Assembly: GCF_000092245.1 (NCBI RefSeq)
Contig: NC_014166.1
Coordinates: 868,001-932,000, forward strand
Reading direction: 5' to 3'
DNA: 64,000 nucleotides
DNA from: Arcobacter nitrofigilis DSM 7299
Lineage (GTDB): Bacteria; Campylobacterota; Campylobacteria; Campylobacterales; Arcobacteraceae
Of this stretch, positions 35,146-43,572 are shown in pieces. Within the stretch, counting starts at the first letter, position 1. Each line of letters opens with the position of its first letter. Made by a program: the position numbers and the translations under genes. Under the pieces are notes generated by a model that ran no database searches, was not told the origin of the DNA, and saw only the letters and a list, made by a program, of their open reading frames with translations.

Positions 35146-35931
35146 TTAGTAAATTCCTTTTTCGTGATTGATTTTGATTTCTTTGCCTTCCATATCTTTT
35201 TCTATACTTCCAACTGTTCTAAAAACTCTATTCCATCTAACTTCTTTATTTTTGTCCCATGAAAAATAGATAAACCAAGGAGTTCCTACTATATATTTAT
35301 ACTTAACTGTTCCCCAAAATCTCGAATCATTTGAGTGGTCTCTATTGTCACCCATCATAAAGTATTGATTTTCTGGAACTTTAATAGGAGACATATTAAA
35401 TAGTTGTTGTGGATTAAATCCATTATCTGTAACACTTGGGTCATTGTGAATACCAGGATGATCTTTTCTATATGGATTTTTTATCCAAAGTTTTCCATCA
35501 AATTCTGATATTTGTGTAATTGGATAGTTTTTCTTAACATATTCATTACCTTCATGTGGATGTAAATATAATACTTTGTCTTGAAGAGCAACTATATCTC
35601 CACCAACAGCAACACATCTTTTTACATAATGAACTGTCTCTTCATTTGGATATCTAAATACAACAATATCTCCACGTTTTGGACCATCACCTGTAATTAA
35701 GTGTCCATTATCATGAAACTCTGGAAGTACTTTTACCTCTAGCCAAGGAATTCTTGGAGTTGGAATACCATATGAAAACTTTTTCACAAAAAGCATATCA
35801 CCAATAAGAAGTGTATTTTTCATACTACCACTTGGGATTACAAAGGCTTGTGCAACAAAAAATATGATACTTAAAACAATTACAATTGTACCAGTCCAAG
35901 AACTAGACCATTTATATATTTTTTTTAACAT
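35146..35931 (-). CDS. lepB: Signal peptidase I
   Basis: Inner-membrane endopeptidase that removes signal peptides from Sec-exported proteins. The 261-residue protein has one N-terminal membrane helix (about 13-32), the catalytic serine in IPSGSM (about S36), the catalytic lysine in HYVKRCVAVGGD (about K109), and GDNRDHSNDSR (about 193-203). It sits between folD and rpiB with gaps of zero and one base, an arrangement that marks it as the housekeeping copy. Its central region (DNA 35305-35680) is shared almost exactly with the membrane-embedded relative at 24519. Confidence 0.95.
   Translation of the reverse strand: MLKKIYKWSSSWTGTIVIVLSIIFFVAQAFVIPSGSMKNTLLIGDMLFVKKFSYGIPTPRIPWLEVKVLPEFHDNGHLITGDGPKRGDIVVFRYPNEETVHYVKRCVAVGGDIVALQDKVLYLHPHEGNEYVKKNYPITQISEFDGKLWIKNPYRKDHPGIHNDPSVTDNGFNPQQLFNMSPIKVPENQYFMMGDNRDHSNDSRFWGTVKYKYIVGTPWFIYFSWDKNKEVRWNRVFRTVGSIEKDMEGKEIKINHEKGIY
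35305..35680 (-). repeat. 376-base segment duplicated in the second signal peptidase gene (copy B)
   Basis: Ungapped partner of 24603-24978 (about 19 differences). It covers the catalytic lysine and the conserved C-terminal boxes but not the catalytic serine region, which differs between the two genes. Confidence 0.85.
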
Positions 35932-36792
35932 TTATTTACTTTCTCTTTTATCTCTTAACTTTGCAGCTTTTAGAGTGTTTTTTAATAACATTCCAATAGT
36001 CATAGGTCCAACTCCACCTGGAACTGGAGTAATAAATGAACATTTATCTTTACAATCTTCAAAATCAGCATCACCTGTTAATTTACCAGTATCAAGTCTA
36101 TTAATACCAACATCAATAACAACTGCACCATCTTTTATCATATTGGCTTTTAGTAAATGTGGAACACCAACAGCAATTATAACAATATCAGCTTCTTTTG
36201 TGTGGGCTTTTAGATCTTTTGTTCGTGAATTACAAACAGTTACTGTAGCTTTTGCATTGATTAAAAGTGAAGCCATTGGTTTACCAACAATATCACTACT
36301 TCCAATTACTACTACATTTTTACCACTTAATTCTATACCATACTCTTCAAACATTCTCATAACACCAAAAGGAGTTGCAGGTAAAAAAGAATCAAGATTT
36401 GAAACCATTCTTCCTACATTGTATGGGTGGAAACCATCCACATCTTTTAAAGGATTGATTGCTTCTAAAACAGTTGTTGTATCAATATGTTTTGGAAGTG
36501 GTAATTGAACTAAGATACCATCAAGTTTTGGGTTATTGTTCATTTCATCAATCAAAGATAGTAACTCTTCTTGAGTAGTTGATTCATCTTTTGTATGAAC
36601 TTCAGAATAAATACCTGCTGCTTCACATGATTTGTGTTTACTATTTACGTATGTTGCACTTGCTGGATCACTACCTACTAAGACAACTGCAAGTCCTGGA
36701 GTGATTTGTTTTTCTTCTACAAGTTGTGAAACTTCAACTCTAACTTCTTCTTTTATTTTTGCTGATAATGCTTTACCATCTAATATAACCAT
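35932..36792 (-). CDS. folD: Bifunctional methylenetetrahydrofolate dehydrogenase/cyclohydrolase
   Basis: Converts 5,10-methylene-THF to 10-formyl-THF, linking serine-derived one-carbon units to purine and formyl-Met synthesis. The 286-residue protein shows YVNSKHKSCEAAGI (about 49-62, with the catalytic lysine K54), LVQLPLPKHID (about 96-106), VIGSSDIVGKPM (about 162-173) and TPVPGGVGPMT (about 259-269). First gene of the folD-lepB-rpiB cluster, divergent from the cytochrome gene. GlyA, which makes its substrate, is at 52028. Confidence 0.95.
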   Translation of the reverse strand: MVILDGKALSAKIKEEVRVEVSQLVEEKQITPGLAVVLVGSDPASATYVNSKHKSCEAAGIYSEVHTKDESTTQEELLSLIDEMNNNPKLDGILVQLPLPKHIDTTTVLEAINPLKDVDGFHPYNVGRMVSNLDSFLPATPFGVMRMFEEYGIELSGKNVVVIGSSDIVGKPMASLLINAKATVTVCNSRTKDLKAHTKEADIVIIAVGVPHLLKANMIKDGAVVIDVGINRLDTGKLTGDADFEDCKDKCSFITPVPGGVGPMTIGMLLKNTLKAAKLRDKRESK

Positions 36793-36826
36793 CTAGTTAC
36801 CTTATAACTGTTTAATTTTAGCTTGA

Positions 36827-36832
36827 TATAAT
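36827..36832 (+). promoter_or_regulatory. -10 box before the cytochrome c gene
   Basis: TATAAT in CTTGATATAATACC, 30 bases before the TTG start at 36863. Confidence 0.55.
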
Positions 36833-36862
36833 ACCCAAAAACTTTTTATACAAAGGTTAAGT

Positions 36863-37225
36863 TTGAGAATAGTTAAGCTTGTGATGATATTTTTATTTAT
36901 TAATATAAGTTTTGCAAAAGATATTATAAATAACTCCTTTATCACAGAATATGAATATGGTGCTATGTTGTATGAAAATCCTAGGGGAATTGGGTGTAAT
37001 AAATGCCATGGAGATGGTGATAAAAGCCTTGTGATTGCAAAATATAAAGATAAAAAAAATATGACAAAGACATTAGTAGCACCTGCAATTAAAAACGTTC
37101 CTTTTGAAGATTATGTTGATGTTTTAACTACAAAAAGAGGTAGTTCTAATATTATGCCTTCATACTTTTTAACTAATGATGAGATAAAATCAATTTATTT
37201 TTATGTGAGAAACTTAAAAAAATAG
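36863..37225 (+). CDS. Small c-type cytochrome
   Basis: A 120-residue secreted monoheme cytochrome. Residues 1-18 form a signal peptide ending ISFAK; the heme motif is CNKCH (about 49-53) and a likely axial methionine is in NIMPSYF (about 99). It would act as a periplasmic electron carrier; the partner is not evident from neighbours. The start is TTG, about six bases after AAGG; no in-frame ATG precedes the signal peptide core. Stands alone between folD and rplY. Confidence 0.85.
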   Translation: MRIVKLVMIFLFINISFAKDIINNSFITEYEYGAMLYENPRGIGCNKCHGDGDKSLVIAKYKDKKNMTKTLVAPAIKNVPFEDYVDVLTTKRGSSNIMPSYFLTNDEIKSIYFYVRNLKK

Positions 37226-37260
37226 CTTACAACTTAAAGAAAGTTTAAACAATACTTTTG

Positions 37261-37266
37261 TATAAT
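37261..37266 (+). promoter_or_regulatory. -10 box of the rplY operon
   Basis: TATAAT after CTTTTG, 31 bases before the rplY start. Confidence 0.6.
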
Positions 37267-37297
37267 CCCCAACTTTAAATTAAAATAAGGAATTAAA

Positions 37298-37834
37298 ATG
37301 TTAGAGGGTATCGTAAGAGATAGTATAACTAAGCAAAGTGCTAAACAACTTAAAAGAGATGGTTACATTTTAGCTAATATCTACGGAAAAGGTGTTGAAA
37401 ATATCAATGCTGCATTTAAAAGAAATGATTTTGTTAGATACTTAAAAAATAAAACAACTGTTGCATTTGATGTAAAAGTTGGTGACACTGTTTGTAAAGT
37501 GGTTGTAAAAGAGTACCAAAAAGCACCTATTACTTCTGAATTATTACATGTAGATTTAATGATGGCATTACCAGGTGTAAAAACTAATTATTTAGTACCT
37601 GTAACTGTTGAGGGAACTCCAAAAGGTTTAAAAAACAAAGGTCTTTTTGTTTTCCATAAAAAAAGAGTTGCAGTAAAATGTACAATTGAAAACTTACCAG
37701 AAAATTTCCATATTAAAATCTCTGATTTAGATACTGGTGATAACGTTTTAGTAAGAAATTTAACTATGCCAGAAGGTGTAGATTGTTATTTAGACCCAAG
37801 AGTACCAATCGTTGGTGTAATTAAAGCTAAGTAG
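37298..37834 (+). CDS. rplY: 50S ribosomal protein L25 (Ctc/TL5 type)
   Basis: Binds 5S rRNA. The 178-residue protein is the two-domain TL5/Ctc form: N-terminal L25 domain (about 1-90, with [24 protein letters not shown]) and C-terminal TL5 domain (about 95-178). First gene of an operon with pth, an LptF/G permease and a NUDIX hydrolase, all nearly touching. The rplY-pth order is common in bacteria. Confidence 0.93.
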   Translation: MLEGIVRDSITKQSAKQLKRDGYILANIYGKGVENINAAFKRNDFVRYLKNKTTVAFDVKVGDTVCKVVVKEYQKAPITSELLHVDLMMALPGVKTNYLVPVTVEGTPKGLKNKGLFVFHKKRVAVKCTIENLPENFHIKISDLDTGDNVLVRNLTMPEGVDCYLDPRVPIVGVIKAK

Positions 37835-37840
37835 TAAAAT

Positions 37841-38392
37841 ATGTTTTTAATAGTAGGACTTGGAAATCCAGGTACTAAATATGAAAACAATCGTCACAAT
37901 GTAGGTTTTTTAGTTATCGATGCGATAGCTAAAAACCTTACAACTTCAAATATAAATAAATCAAACTTCAATGCAGATGTTTTAAAAACATCAAATCAAC
38001 TTTTAGTAAAACCAACAACATATATGAATAATTCAGGATTAGCAGTCCATGCAATCAAAGAATATTATAAATTAAATCTTGAAGATATAATTGTTATACA
38101 TGATGATTTAGATTTACCCTTTGGAACTGTAAAGTTTAAAATAGGTGGTGGTCATGGTGGTCACAATGGCTTAAGATCAATAGATTCTCATGTTGGAAAT
38201 ATGTATATTAGGGTTAGAATTGGTATTGGAAAACCTGAAAGTAAAAATAATGTTGCTAATTATGTATTATCGGACTTTTCAAAAGAAGAATTAAATAAAC
38301 TAGAAGGTATAATCTCTCATACTATCAATGCTATCGAGTCTTTAAAAGTAGATTCAATAGATGAAGTAAAATCCAAATTTACAATGAAATAA
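37841..38392 (+). CDS. pth: Peptidyl-tRNA hydrolase
   Basis: Recycles peptidyl-tRNA released from stalled ribosomes. The 183-residue protein has GLGNPG at 6-11, RHNVGFLVID with the catalytic histidine (about H20), KPTTYMNNSG, the HDDLDLPFG segment with catalytic aspartate, and GGGHGGHNGL. Six bases after rplY and directly abutting the next gene. Confidence 0.96.
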   Translation: MFLIVGLGNPGTKYENNRHNVGFLVIDAIAKNLTTSNINKSNFNADVLKTSNQLLVKPTTYMNNSGLAVHAIKEYYKLNLEDIIVIHDDLDLPFGTVKFKIGGGHGGHNGLRSIDSHVGNMYIRVRIGIGKPESKNNVANYVLSDFSKEELNKLEGIISHTINAIESLKVDSIDEVKSKFTMK

Positions 38393-39463
38393 ATGAGAAT
38401 AATAACAAAATATTTACTACGAAAATTTATTAGAAATTTTGTCATAGTTTTAATATCTTTACAAATATTTTTTGTAGGTATTGATTTCTTACAAAATTTT
38501 GACGAAGTTCCAAACTCTGCCAATTTACAATTATTATATATTTTATATAATAGTTTTTTCACATTAACACTTACTTTACCTTTGTCTTTAGTTTTTGGTT
38601 GGATTATAACTATTGTTATTATGGTAAAAACAAATGAAATGGTAGCTTCATTCTCTTTAGGTGTTGGAAATAGACAAATTTTTATGCCAGTTGTTAATGT
38701 CTCAATTATTCTAATAGTTTTATTAATAGGCTTCCAGATGACTCCTTTAGCCTATTCATATGAGTATAAAGAAAAGATTTTAAAAAATACTTATTTCACA
38801 AGTTCAAAAAGTGATATATTTGTTAAGTATAATGATTATTTTGTATATTTTAAAAAGCTTTATCCTTTACAAAAATATGCTGAAGATATTCATATCTATA
38901 AAGTCGTTGATGATGATATTGAAGAGGGAATTGTTGCAAAGAAGGCATACTTTCAAAATAATAGATGGTATGTACTTGATGCAAGAATTACTAAAAAACC
39001 TAAAGTCATAGATTGGAATAATTCAAAAATAGAGATTCACCATGAAAAATTCTTATATACCCTAGAGGGTTTTAAACCTAAAATTTTAGATAGTGTATAT
39101 GAATCCACCTCCTCATTTTCTATTCTTGATGCAATTACTGCCTTGACACTTTTAAATGATCAAGAGGTAAATACAAGTAAAATTAGGGCATCTTTGTATT
39201 ATGAAATAGTTGCACCTTTATATTTTGTACCATTAATAATTTTGATATTTTCATACACTTCTTTTAATAGTAGATTTTTTAATATAGGAAAATTTACTTC
39301 ATTTTCAATTGCAGCTACATTGGTAATTTGGGGAGTATTTTTTATGCTTCATAAATTTTCATCAGGAGGAGTAATAAATCCTGAGATTTCGATATTATTG
39401 CCAATATTTTTATGGTATATTATTACGTACATTTTAATTAAGAAACAAATAGGTTATAAATAA
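38393..39463 (+). CDS. LptF/LptG family lipopolysaccharide transport permease
   Basis: Inner-membrane subunit of the LptB2FGC lipopolysaccharide extractor. The 356-residue protein has the family layout: three N-terminal helices (about 10-30, 50-75, 95-118), a periplasmic beta domain (about 125-260) and three C-terminal helices (about 267-350). The N-terminal RIITKYLLRKFIRNF is typical. LptF and LptG cannot be told apart here. It abuts pth and overlaps the NUDIX gene by one base. Confidence 0.88.
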   Translation: MRIITKYLLRKFIRNFVIVLISLQIFFVGIDFLQNFDEVPNSANLQLLYILYNSFFTLTLTLPLSLVFGWIITIVIMVKTNEMVASFSLGVGNRQIFMPVVNVSIILIVLLIGFQMTPLAYSYEYKEKILKNTYFTSSKSDIFVKYNDYFVYFKKLYPLQKYAEDIHIYKVVDDDIEEGIVAKKAYFQNNRWYVLDARITKKPKVIDWNNSKIEIHHEKFLYTLEGFKPKILDSVYESTSSFSILDAITALTLLNDQEVNTSKIRASLYYEIVAPLYFVPLIILIFSYTSFNSRFFNIGKFTSFSIAATLVIWGVFFMLHKFSSGGVINPEISILLPIFLWYIITYILIKKQIGYK

Positions 39464-39906
39464 TGGCAAAAAAATATGCTTATGGTATATGTTTATACAA
39501 AATAGAAGAAAATGATATAAAAATATTGTTATGTAAGTCGGTTAAAAGCTTCAATAAATGGGGTTGTTTAAAAGGTGTAAAAACAAGTAATGAAACAGCT
39601 TTAGAGTGTGCAAGAAGAGAGTTTTACGAAGAGTGTAATATCAAAGTAGAAATTCCTGATTTTGAAGAGTTCTTTGATCAAATTAATATAGACAAAGATA
39701 TTGGTATTTGGTTAGCAAATGCTAATAAAGTAGCAAACCTAGAGGAGTATTTTTTTGAAGATAAACTATTAGATAATAATTTATCTTGGGAAAACTCAAA
39801 GGTGAAATTCTTTTCTATTTATGATTTACCAAATATTAGATCAAAACAAAGTAAATTAATTTCAAAGATTATTGATTTTTTGCAAAGTAAGAATCAACTC
39901 CATTAG
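39463..39906 (+). CDS. NUDIX hydrolase
   Basis: A 147-residue pyrophosphohydrolase. The NUDIX box G-x5-E-x7-REFYEECNI is seen at about 45-67; the usual glycine near its end is asparagine here. Substrate unknown (nucleotide or RNA cap-like). Its last 38 bases overlap the 3' end of the convergent amidase gene. Confidence 0.83.
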   Translation: MAKKYAYGICLYKIEENDIKILLCKSVKSFNKWGCLKGVKTSNETALECARREFYEECNIKVEIPDFEEFFDQINIDKDIGIWLANANKVANLEEYFFEDKLLDNNLSWENSKVKFFSIYDLPNIRSKQSKLISKIIDFLQSKNQLH

Positions 39907-41224
39907 CAATTCCTTTTGCTAAAAGTTTTTGATAAGAAGTTTCAAATAATCTTCTTCCTTCAGTACTATTTGTAATATATCCAATTTCAATAAGAATTGA
40001 GGGCATTTGTGCACCAACAAGAACCCAAAAAGGTCCCTCTCTAACTCCTCCATCTTCGATATCTTTATATTTTTTTCTTGCTGTATATAATAAGTTTTGT
40101 TGTACATCAATTCCAAGCTTTTGACTTGAAGTAATTTTGCTTTGATTTAAAATAGTTAAAAGTGCATTTTGTGAGCTATTATTCATAGTAGACATATCTG
40201 TTTTATTTTCTATTGCTGCAATTCTTTTAGCTCTTGAACTTCTAGCTGGGCTTAAAAAGAAGGTTTCAATTCCTTTTGCCTTTTCCCATTGAGACTTGGG
40301 TACTGCATTTGCATGAATAGATATAAAAATATCAGCATTTTTTCTATTTGCGAATTTTGTTCTATCTCTTAACTCTATGAATTTATCTTTATTTCTTGTT
40401 AGATAAACTGTATAACCTCTTTTCTTTAAATCATAATACAAATGTTTAGCCACTGTTAAAACAGTATTTTTTTCATACCTTTTTCTGTCCCCTATTGCAC
40501 CTGAGTCTTTGCCCCCATGTCCAGGATCTATAACTACTACTTTGTCTTTATTTTGTCTTATTTTATCTGCTATTGATTTTGAAGTGTTTTTAGTTGTATT
40601 TTTTAAATTAAGTATTTTTATAATAACTCTTTTTTTACTTATTATATATATTGCTTTTAAGTTGTAGTCATTTATTAGTTCTATTCTTAGTGTTCGGTAT
40701 TTGTATTGAGTTATTCTAATTCTATCAACACCATTCATTACTAGCTTTGTTGGGGAAGCATCTTCAAATCTTCCATCAAAGTCAAAAATATCATAATATT
40801 TTCCACCTCTTTTTTCTTCAGAATAGTGAATATAGTCTTTTTTAATATAATGTTTAAAGTCGATTATAATTTGATTTTCTTCTACAGTTACTTTACTTAT
40901 ATTGTATGCAGAATTTTTATATGTAGTTGTCTTTTTTTTAGAAGTAACATTTTTTGTAGTAGTTTTTTTTCTAACAACTTTTTTAGTGCTAGTTTTAATT
41001 GAGGCTAGTTTTGTTAGCTCTTTTTCATATGTACTTACATCTTTATTTAGCTTTTTACCTATCTTCACTAGATTATTTAAGTGTTGTTTTTCACTTTTTT
41101 TATCATTATTTAAAACTGCTCTTAAATAATCCATTTTATTTGAAGTATACTGATTAGTTAAATCATTTGTTGAAGCAAAAAGATTAAAAGAAAGTAAGAC
41201 TAGAAGAATAAATTTAATAAAAAT
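39869..41224 (-). CDS. N-acetylmuramoyl-L-alanine amidase (AmiC type), apparently starting at ATT
   Basis: Periplasmic zinc amidase that splits daughter-cell peptidoglycan. The C-terminal Amidase_3 domain has VVIDPGHGGKDSGA (zinc His), the zinc Glu in the RYEKNTVL segment, SIHANAVP (zinc His) and the catalytic Glu in SILIEIGYITN; an AMIN-like domain and a lysine-rich linker precede it. From ATG 41134 the protein would have no export signal. Upstream, in frame, lies a perfect signal peptide (FIKFILLVLLSFNLFA, then STND). No ATG, GTG or TTG exists there; ATT 41224, six bases after AAGGAG, is the best start, giving 451 residues. It follows the nitronate monooxygenase-like gene by one base. Confidence 0.88.
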   Translation of the reverse strand: MFIKFILLVLLSFNLFASTNDLTNQYTSNKMDYLRAVLNNDKKSEKQHLNNLVKIGKKLNKDVSTYEKELTKLASIKTSTKKVVRKKTTTKNVTSKKKTTTYKNSAYNISKVTVEENQIIIDFKHYIKKDYIHYSEEKRGGKYYDIFDFDGRFEDASPTKLVMNGVDRIRITQYKYRTLRIELINDYNLKAIYIISKKRVIIKILNLKNTTKNTSKSIADKIRQNKDKVVVIDPGHGGKDSGAIGDRKRYEKNTVLTVAKHLYYDLKKRGYTVYLTRNKDKFIELRDRTKFANRKNADIFISIHANAVPKSQWEKAKGIETFFLSPARSSRAKRIAAIENKTDMSTMNNSSQNALLTILNQSKITSSQKLGIDVQQNLLYTARKKYKDIEDGGVREGPFWVLVGAQMPSILIEIGYITNSTEGRRLFETSYQKLLAKGIANGVDSYFAKNQ

Positions 41225-41225
41225 T

Positions 41226-42302
41226 TTATTCTCCTTTTGTCAATTTTTCCATAAGTTCATGAACTGTTGTTAACTCTTTAATTCTATATCCATTTGAACC
41301 TGAAAAAAATAATCCAGTATCAATATCTCCTTGATAAGCAGCACCTAATCTATCAGCAATACAATATCCAACAGCTTTAGCCTCTACACCTCTATGACAT
41401 GGAGCAACACAGTTCGAGATACAAGCAACTTTTGGAGCAGTTCCTTCTTTCATAGTTTTTTGTAAATTTGTTTGAACCCCACGTGCTGGAAGACCAACTG
41501 GAGATTTCATAAGTTGAATATCTTCAGCTTTGGCATTAATAATAACTTCTTTAAATGAATCAGCAGCATCACACTCAACTGTTCCTATAAATCTAGTTGC
41601 CATTTGAACACCAGCACAACCCATATCAATGAATTTATCTATGTCATTTTTGTCCCAAATTCCACCAGCTGCAATAATAGGAGGATTTCCCCAGTTTTTT
41701 GCTTCTTCAATAACTGGTGGTACGATATTTTCTAAACTATACTCTTCTTGAAAACATTGCTCATAAGTAAAACCTTGATGTCCACCACTTAATGGCCCTT
41801 CTACAATTACAGCATCCGGAAGTCTATTATATCTTTTCCATTTTTTACAAATTAACTTTAATGCTCTTGCACTTGATACTATTGGTATTAATGCTACATC
41901 TGGGTAATCTTTTGCAAATGCTGGCATGTTTGTTGGAATTCCTGCTCCTGTAATAATTATATTTATTCCTGCTTTACATGCATCTTCTACTATTCTTCCA
42001 TAGTCATTACATGCATAAAGAATATTACAAGCTAAGGGTGCATCACCACAAATATCTCTTGCTTTATCAATAATTCTTTTTAAAGCATCTTTACAATAAA
42101 AATTTAGGACATCAACTGGTTTGTCTCTTCTCATTTTTATATCTAGGTTTTCATTCTCTTTATAATATCCTGTTCCCACACCTGATATTACACCTAGACC
42201 ACCTTCTTTACTTACTGTTCCAGCTAATTTATCCCAGCTTATTCCAACACCCATTCCACCTTGAATAATGTTGTGTTTAATTTCATATTTACCTATTTTC
42301 AA
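41226..42302 (-). CDS. Nitronate monooxygenase-like FMN enzyme (2-nitropropane dioxygenase family)
   Basis: TIM-barrel flavoprotein of 358 residues: QGGMGVGISWDKLAG at the N-terminus, VEGPLSGGHQGF (about 167-178) and IIAAGGIWDKNDIDKF (about 209-224) binding FMN phosphate. A cysteine cluster near the C-terminus (ACISNCVAPCHRG) is notable and appears in this subgroup. The natural substrate is uncertain: nitronates, or enoyl-reductase (FabK-like) activity. Located between tyrS and the amidase gene in one leftward run. Confidence 0.85.
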   Translation of the reverse strand: MKIGKYEIKHNIIQGGMGVGISWDKLAGTVSKEGGLGVISGVGTGYYKENENLDIKMRRDKPVDVLNFYCKDALKRIIDKARDICGDAPLACNILYACNDYGRIVEDACKAGINIIITGAGIPTNMPAFAKDYPDVALIPIVSSARALKLICKKWKRYNRLPDAVIVEGPLSGGHQGFTYEQCFQEEYSLENIVPPVIEEAKNWGNPPIIAAGGIWDKNDIDKFIDMGCAGVQMATRFIGTVECDAADSFKEVIINAKAEDIQLMKSPVGLPARGVQTNLQKTMKEGTAPKVACISNCVAPCHRGVEAKAVGYCIADRLGAAYQGDIDTGLFFSGSNGYRIKELTTVHELMEKLTKGE

Positions 42303-42311
42303 ATTAGCCCT

Positions 42312-43520
42312 TTATATTATAACTATCTTAGCGAAACTTTTTTTACCCTTTTGTAAAATGTATTCACCTTTTGACAAATTTAATTTGTCATCATCAATTT
42401 TTTCTTGATTAATCTTGACTGCTCCAGCTTTTATATCTCTTCTAGCTTGAGATGTAGAACTTACTAAGTTAGTATCTACTAAGGCTTGACAAATCCAAGT
42501 ATCAGCTTTTAATTCAAATTCTGCGATATCACTGGGGATATCTTTTTTTGCAAAAACTTTTTTAAACTCTTCTTGGGCTTTTAATCCTGCCCCTTCACCG
42601 TGATATCTATCAACAAGTTCTATTGCCAATGAATCTTTTACAGCTTTTGGATGAATTGTACCTTTTTGTACACCCTCATGTAGTTCTTTTACTTCTTTTA
42701 AAGATTTTGAAGATAAAAGTTCATAAAATCTCCACATAAGTTCATCTGATATAGATAATACTTTTCCAAACATATTATTAGCTTCATCGGTTACACCAAT
42801 ATAATTATTTAAGGATTTTGACATCTTTTGAACTCCATCAAGTCCTTCTAAAATTGGCATCATTAAAACTGCTTGTTGTTTTCCTATATTATATGCTTTT
42901 TGTAATGTTCTACCCATTAAAAGGTTAAATTTTTGATCTGTTCCCCCAAGTTCTATGTCAGATTTTAAAAAAACTGAATCATAACCTTGAAGTAGGGGAT
43001 ACGTAAATTCACTTACGGCAATTGGAGTATTTGAAGCATATCTTTTTGAAAAATCATCTCTTTCTAACATTCTTGCAACTGTTAAGTTTGAAGCAAGATT
43101 TATAAGTCCTGCTGCACCTAAATCATTTAACCAATTTGAATTAAAAACTACTTCTGTTTTAGTCTCATCTAGTATTTTAAAAACTTGATTTTTATAACTT
43201 TGGGCATTATCTAAAACTTGTTGTTTTGATAATACTTTTCTTGTCTCGCTTTTACCAGTAGGATCTCCAATACTTGCAGTAAAATCACCTATTAGGAACT
43301 GAACGATTCCCCCAAATTTTTGGAAAACTGATAATTTTTGAAGAAGAACTGTATGTCCAAGATGTAAATCAGGCGCAGTTGGGTCAAACCCAGCTTTCAC
43401 ATAAAAGTTTTCACCTTTTTCATAATAGTTTTTTAATAATTTTTCAATTGATTCAATATCAATTATTTCAAAGCTACCTCTTTGAATCTCTGCTAATGCT
43501 TCTTTTATTTTATTTTCCAT
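42312..43520 (-). CDS. tyrS: Tyrosyl-tRNA synthetase
   Basis: Class I synthetase charging tRNA-Tyr. The 402-residue protein has the HIGH motif as HLGH (about 53-56), the KMSKS motif exactly (about 233-237) and a C-terminal S4-like RNA-binding domain (about 335-402). This is the TyrZ-like/long subgroup by HLGH and spacing. Nine bases before the nitronate monooxygenase-like gene. Confidence 0.96.
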   Translation of the reverse strand: MENKIKEALAEIQRGSFEIIDIESIEKLLKNYYEKGENFYVKAGFDPTAPDLHLGHTVLLQKLSVFQKFGGIVQFLIGDFTASIGDPTGKSETRKVLSKQQVLDNAQSYKNQVFKILDETKTEVVFNSNWLNDLGAAGLINLASNLTVARMLERDDFSKRYASNTPIAVSEFTYPLLQGYDSVFLKSDIELGGTDQKFNLLMGRTLQKAYNIGKQQAVLMMPILEGLDGVQKMSKSLNNYIGVTDEANNMFGKVLSISDELMWRFYELLSSKSLKEVKELHEGVQKGTIHPKAVKDSLAIELVDRYHGEGAGLKAQEEFKKVFAKKDIPSDIAEFELKADTWICQALVDTNLVSSTSQARRDIKAGAVKINQEKIDDDKLNLSKGEYILQKGKKSFAKIVII

Positions 43521-43572
43521 AATACCTCTTTAAATAATCGCTTATTATACTTTTTATTTATTAAATAAAAAT

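Noticed and set aside
35305-35680. Shared signal peptidase core as an assembly artefact
   Set aside because: About 19 scattered, mostly silent differences separate the copies, which a duplicated contig piece would not have.
40971-41129. Lysine/threonine-rich repeat near the amidase N-terminus as a DNA repeat element
   Set aside because: It is a low-complexity protein linker with varied codons, not a nucleotide repeat array.
39869-41134. Amidase starting at ATG 41134
   Set aside because: The product would have no signal peptide, yet a typical one is encoded directly upstream in frame with a strong ribosome site before it.
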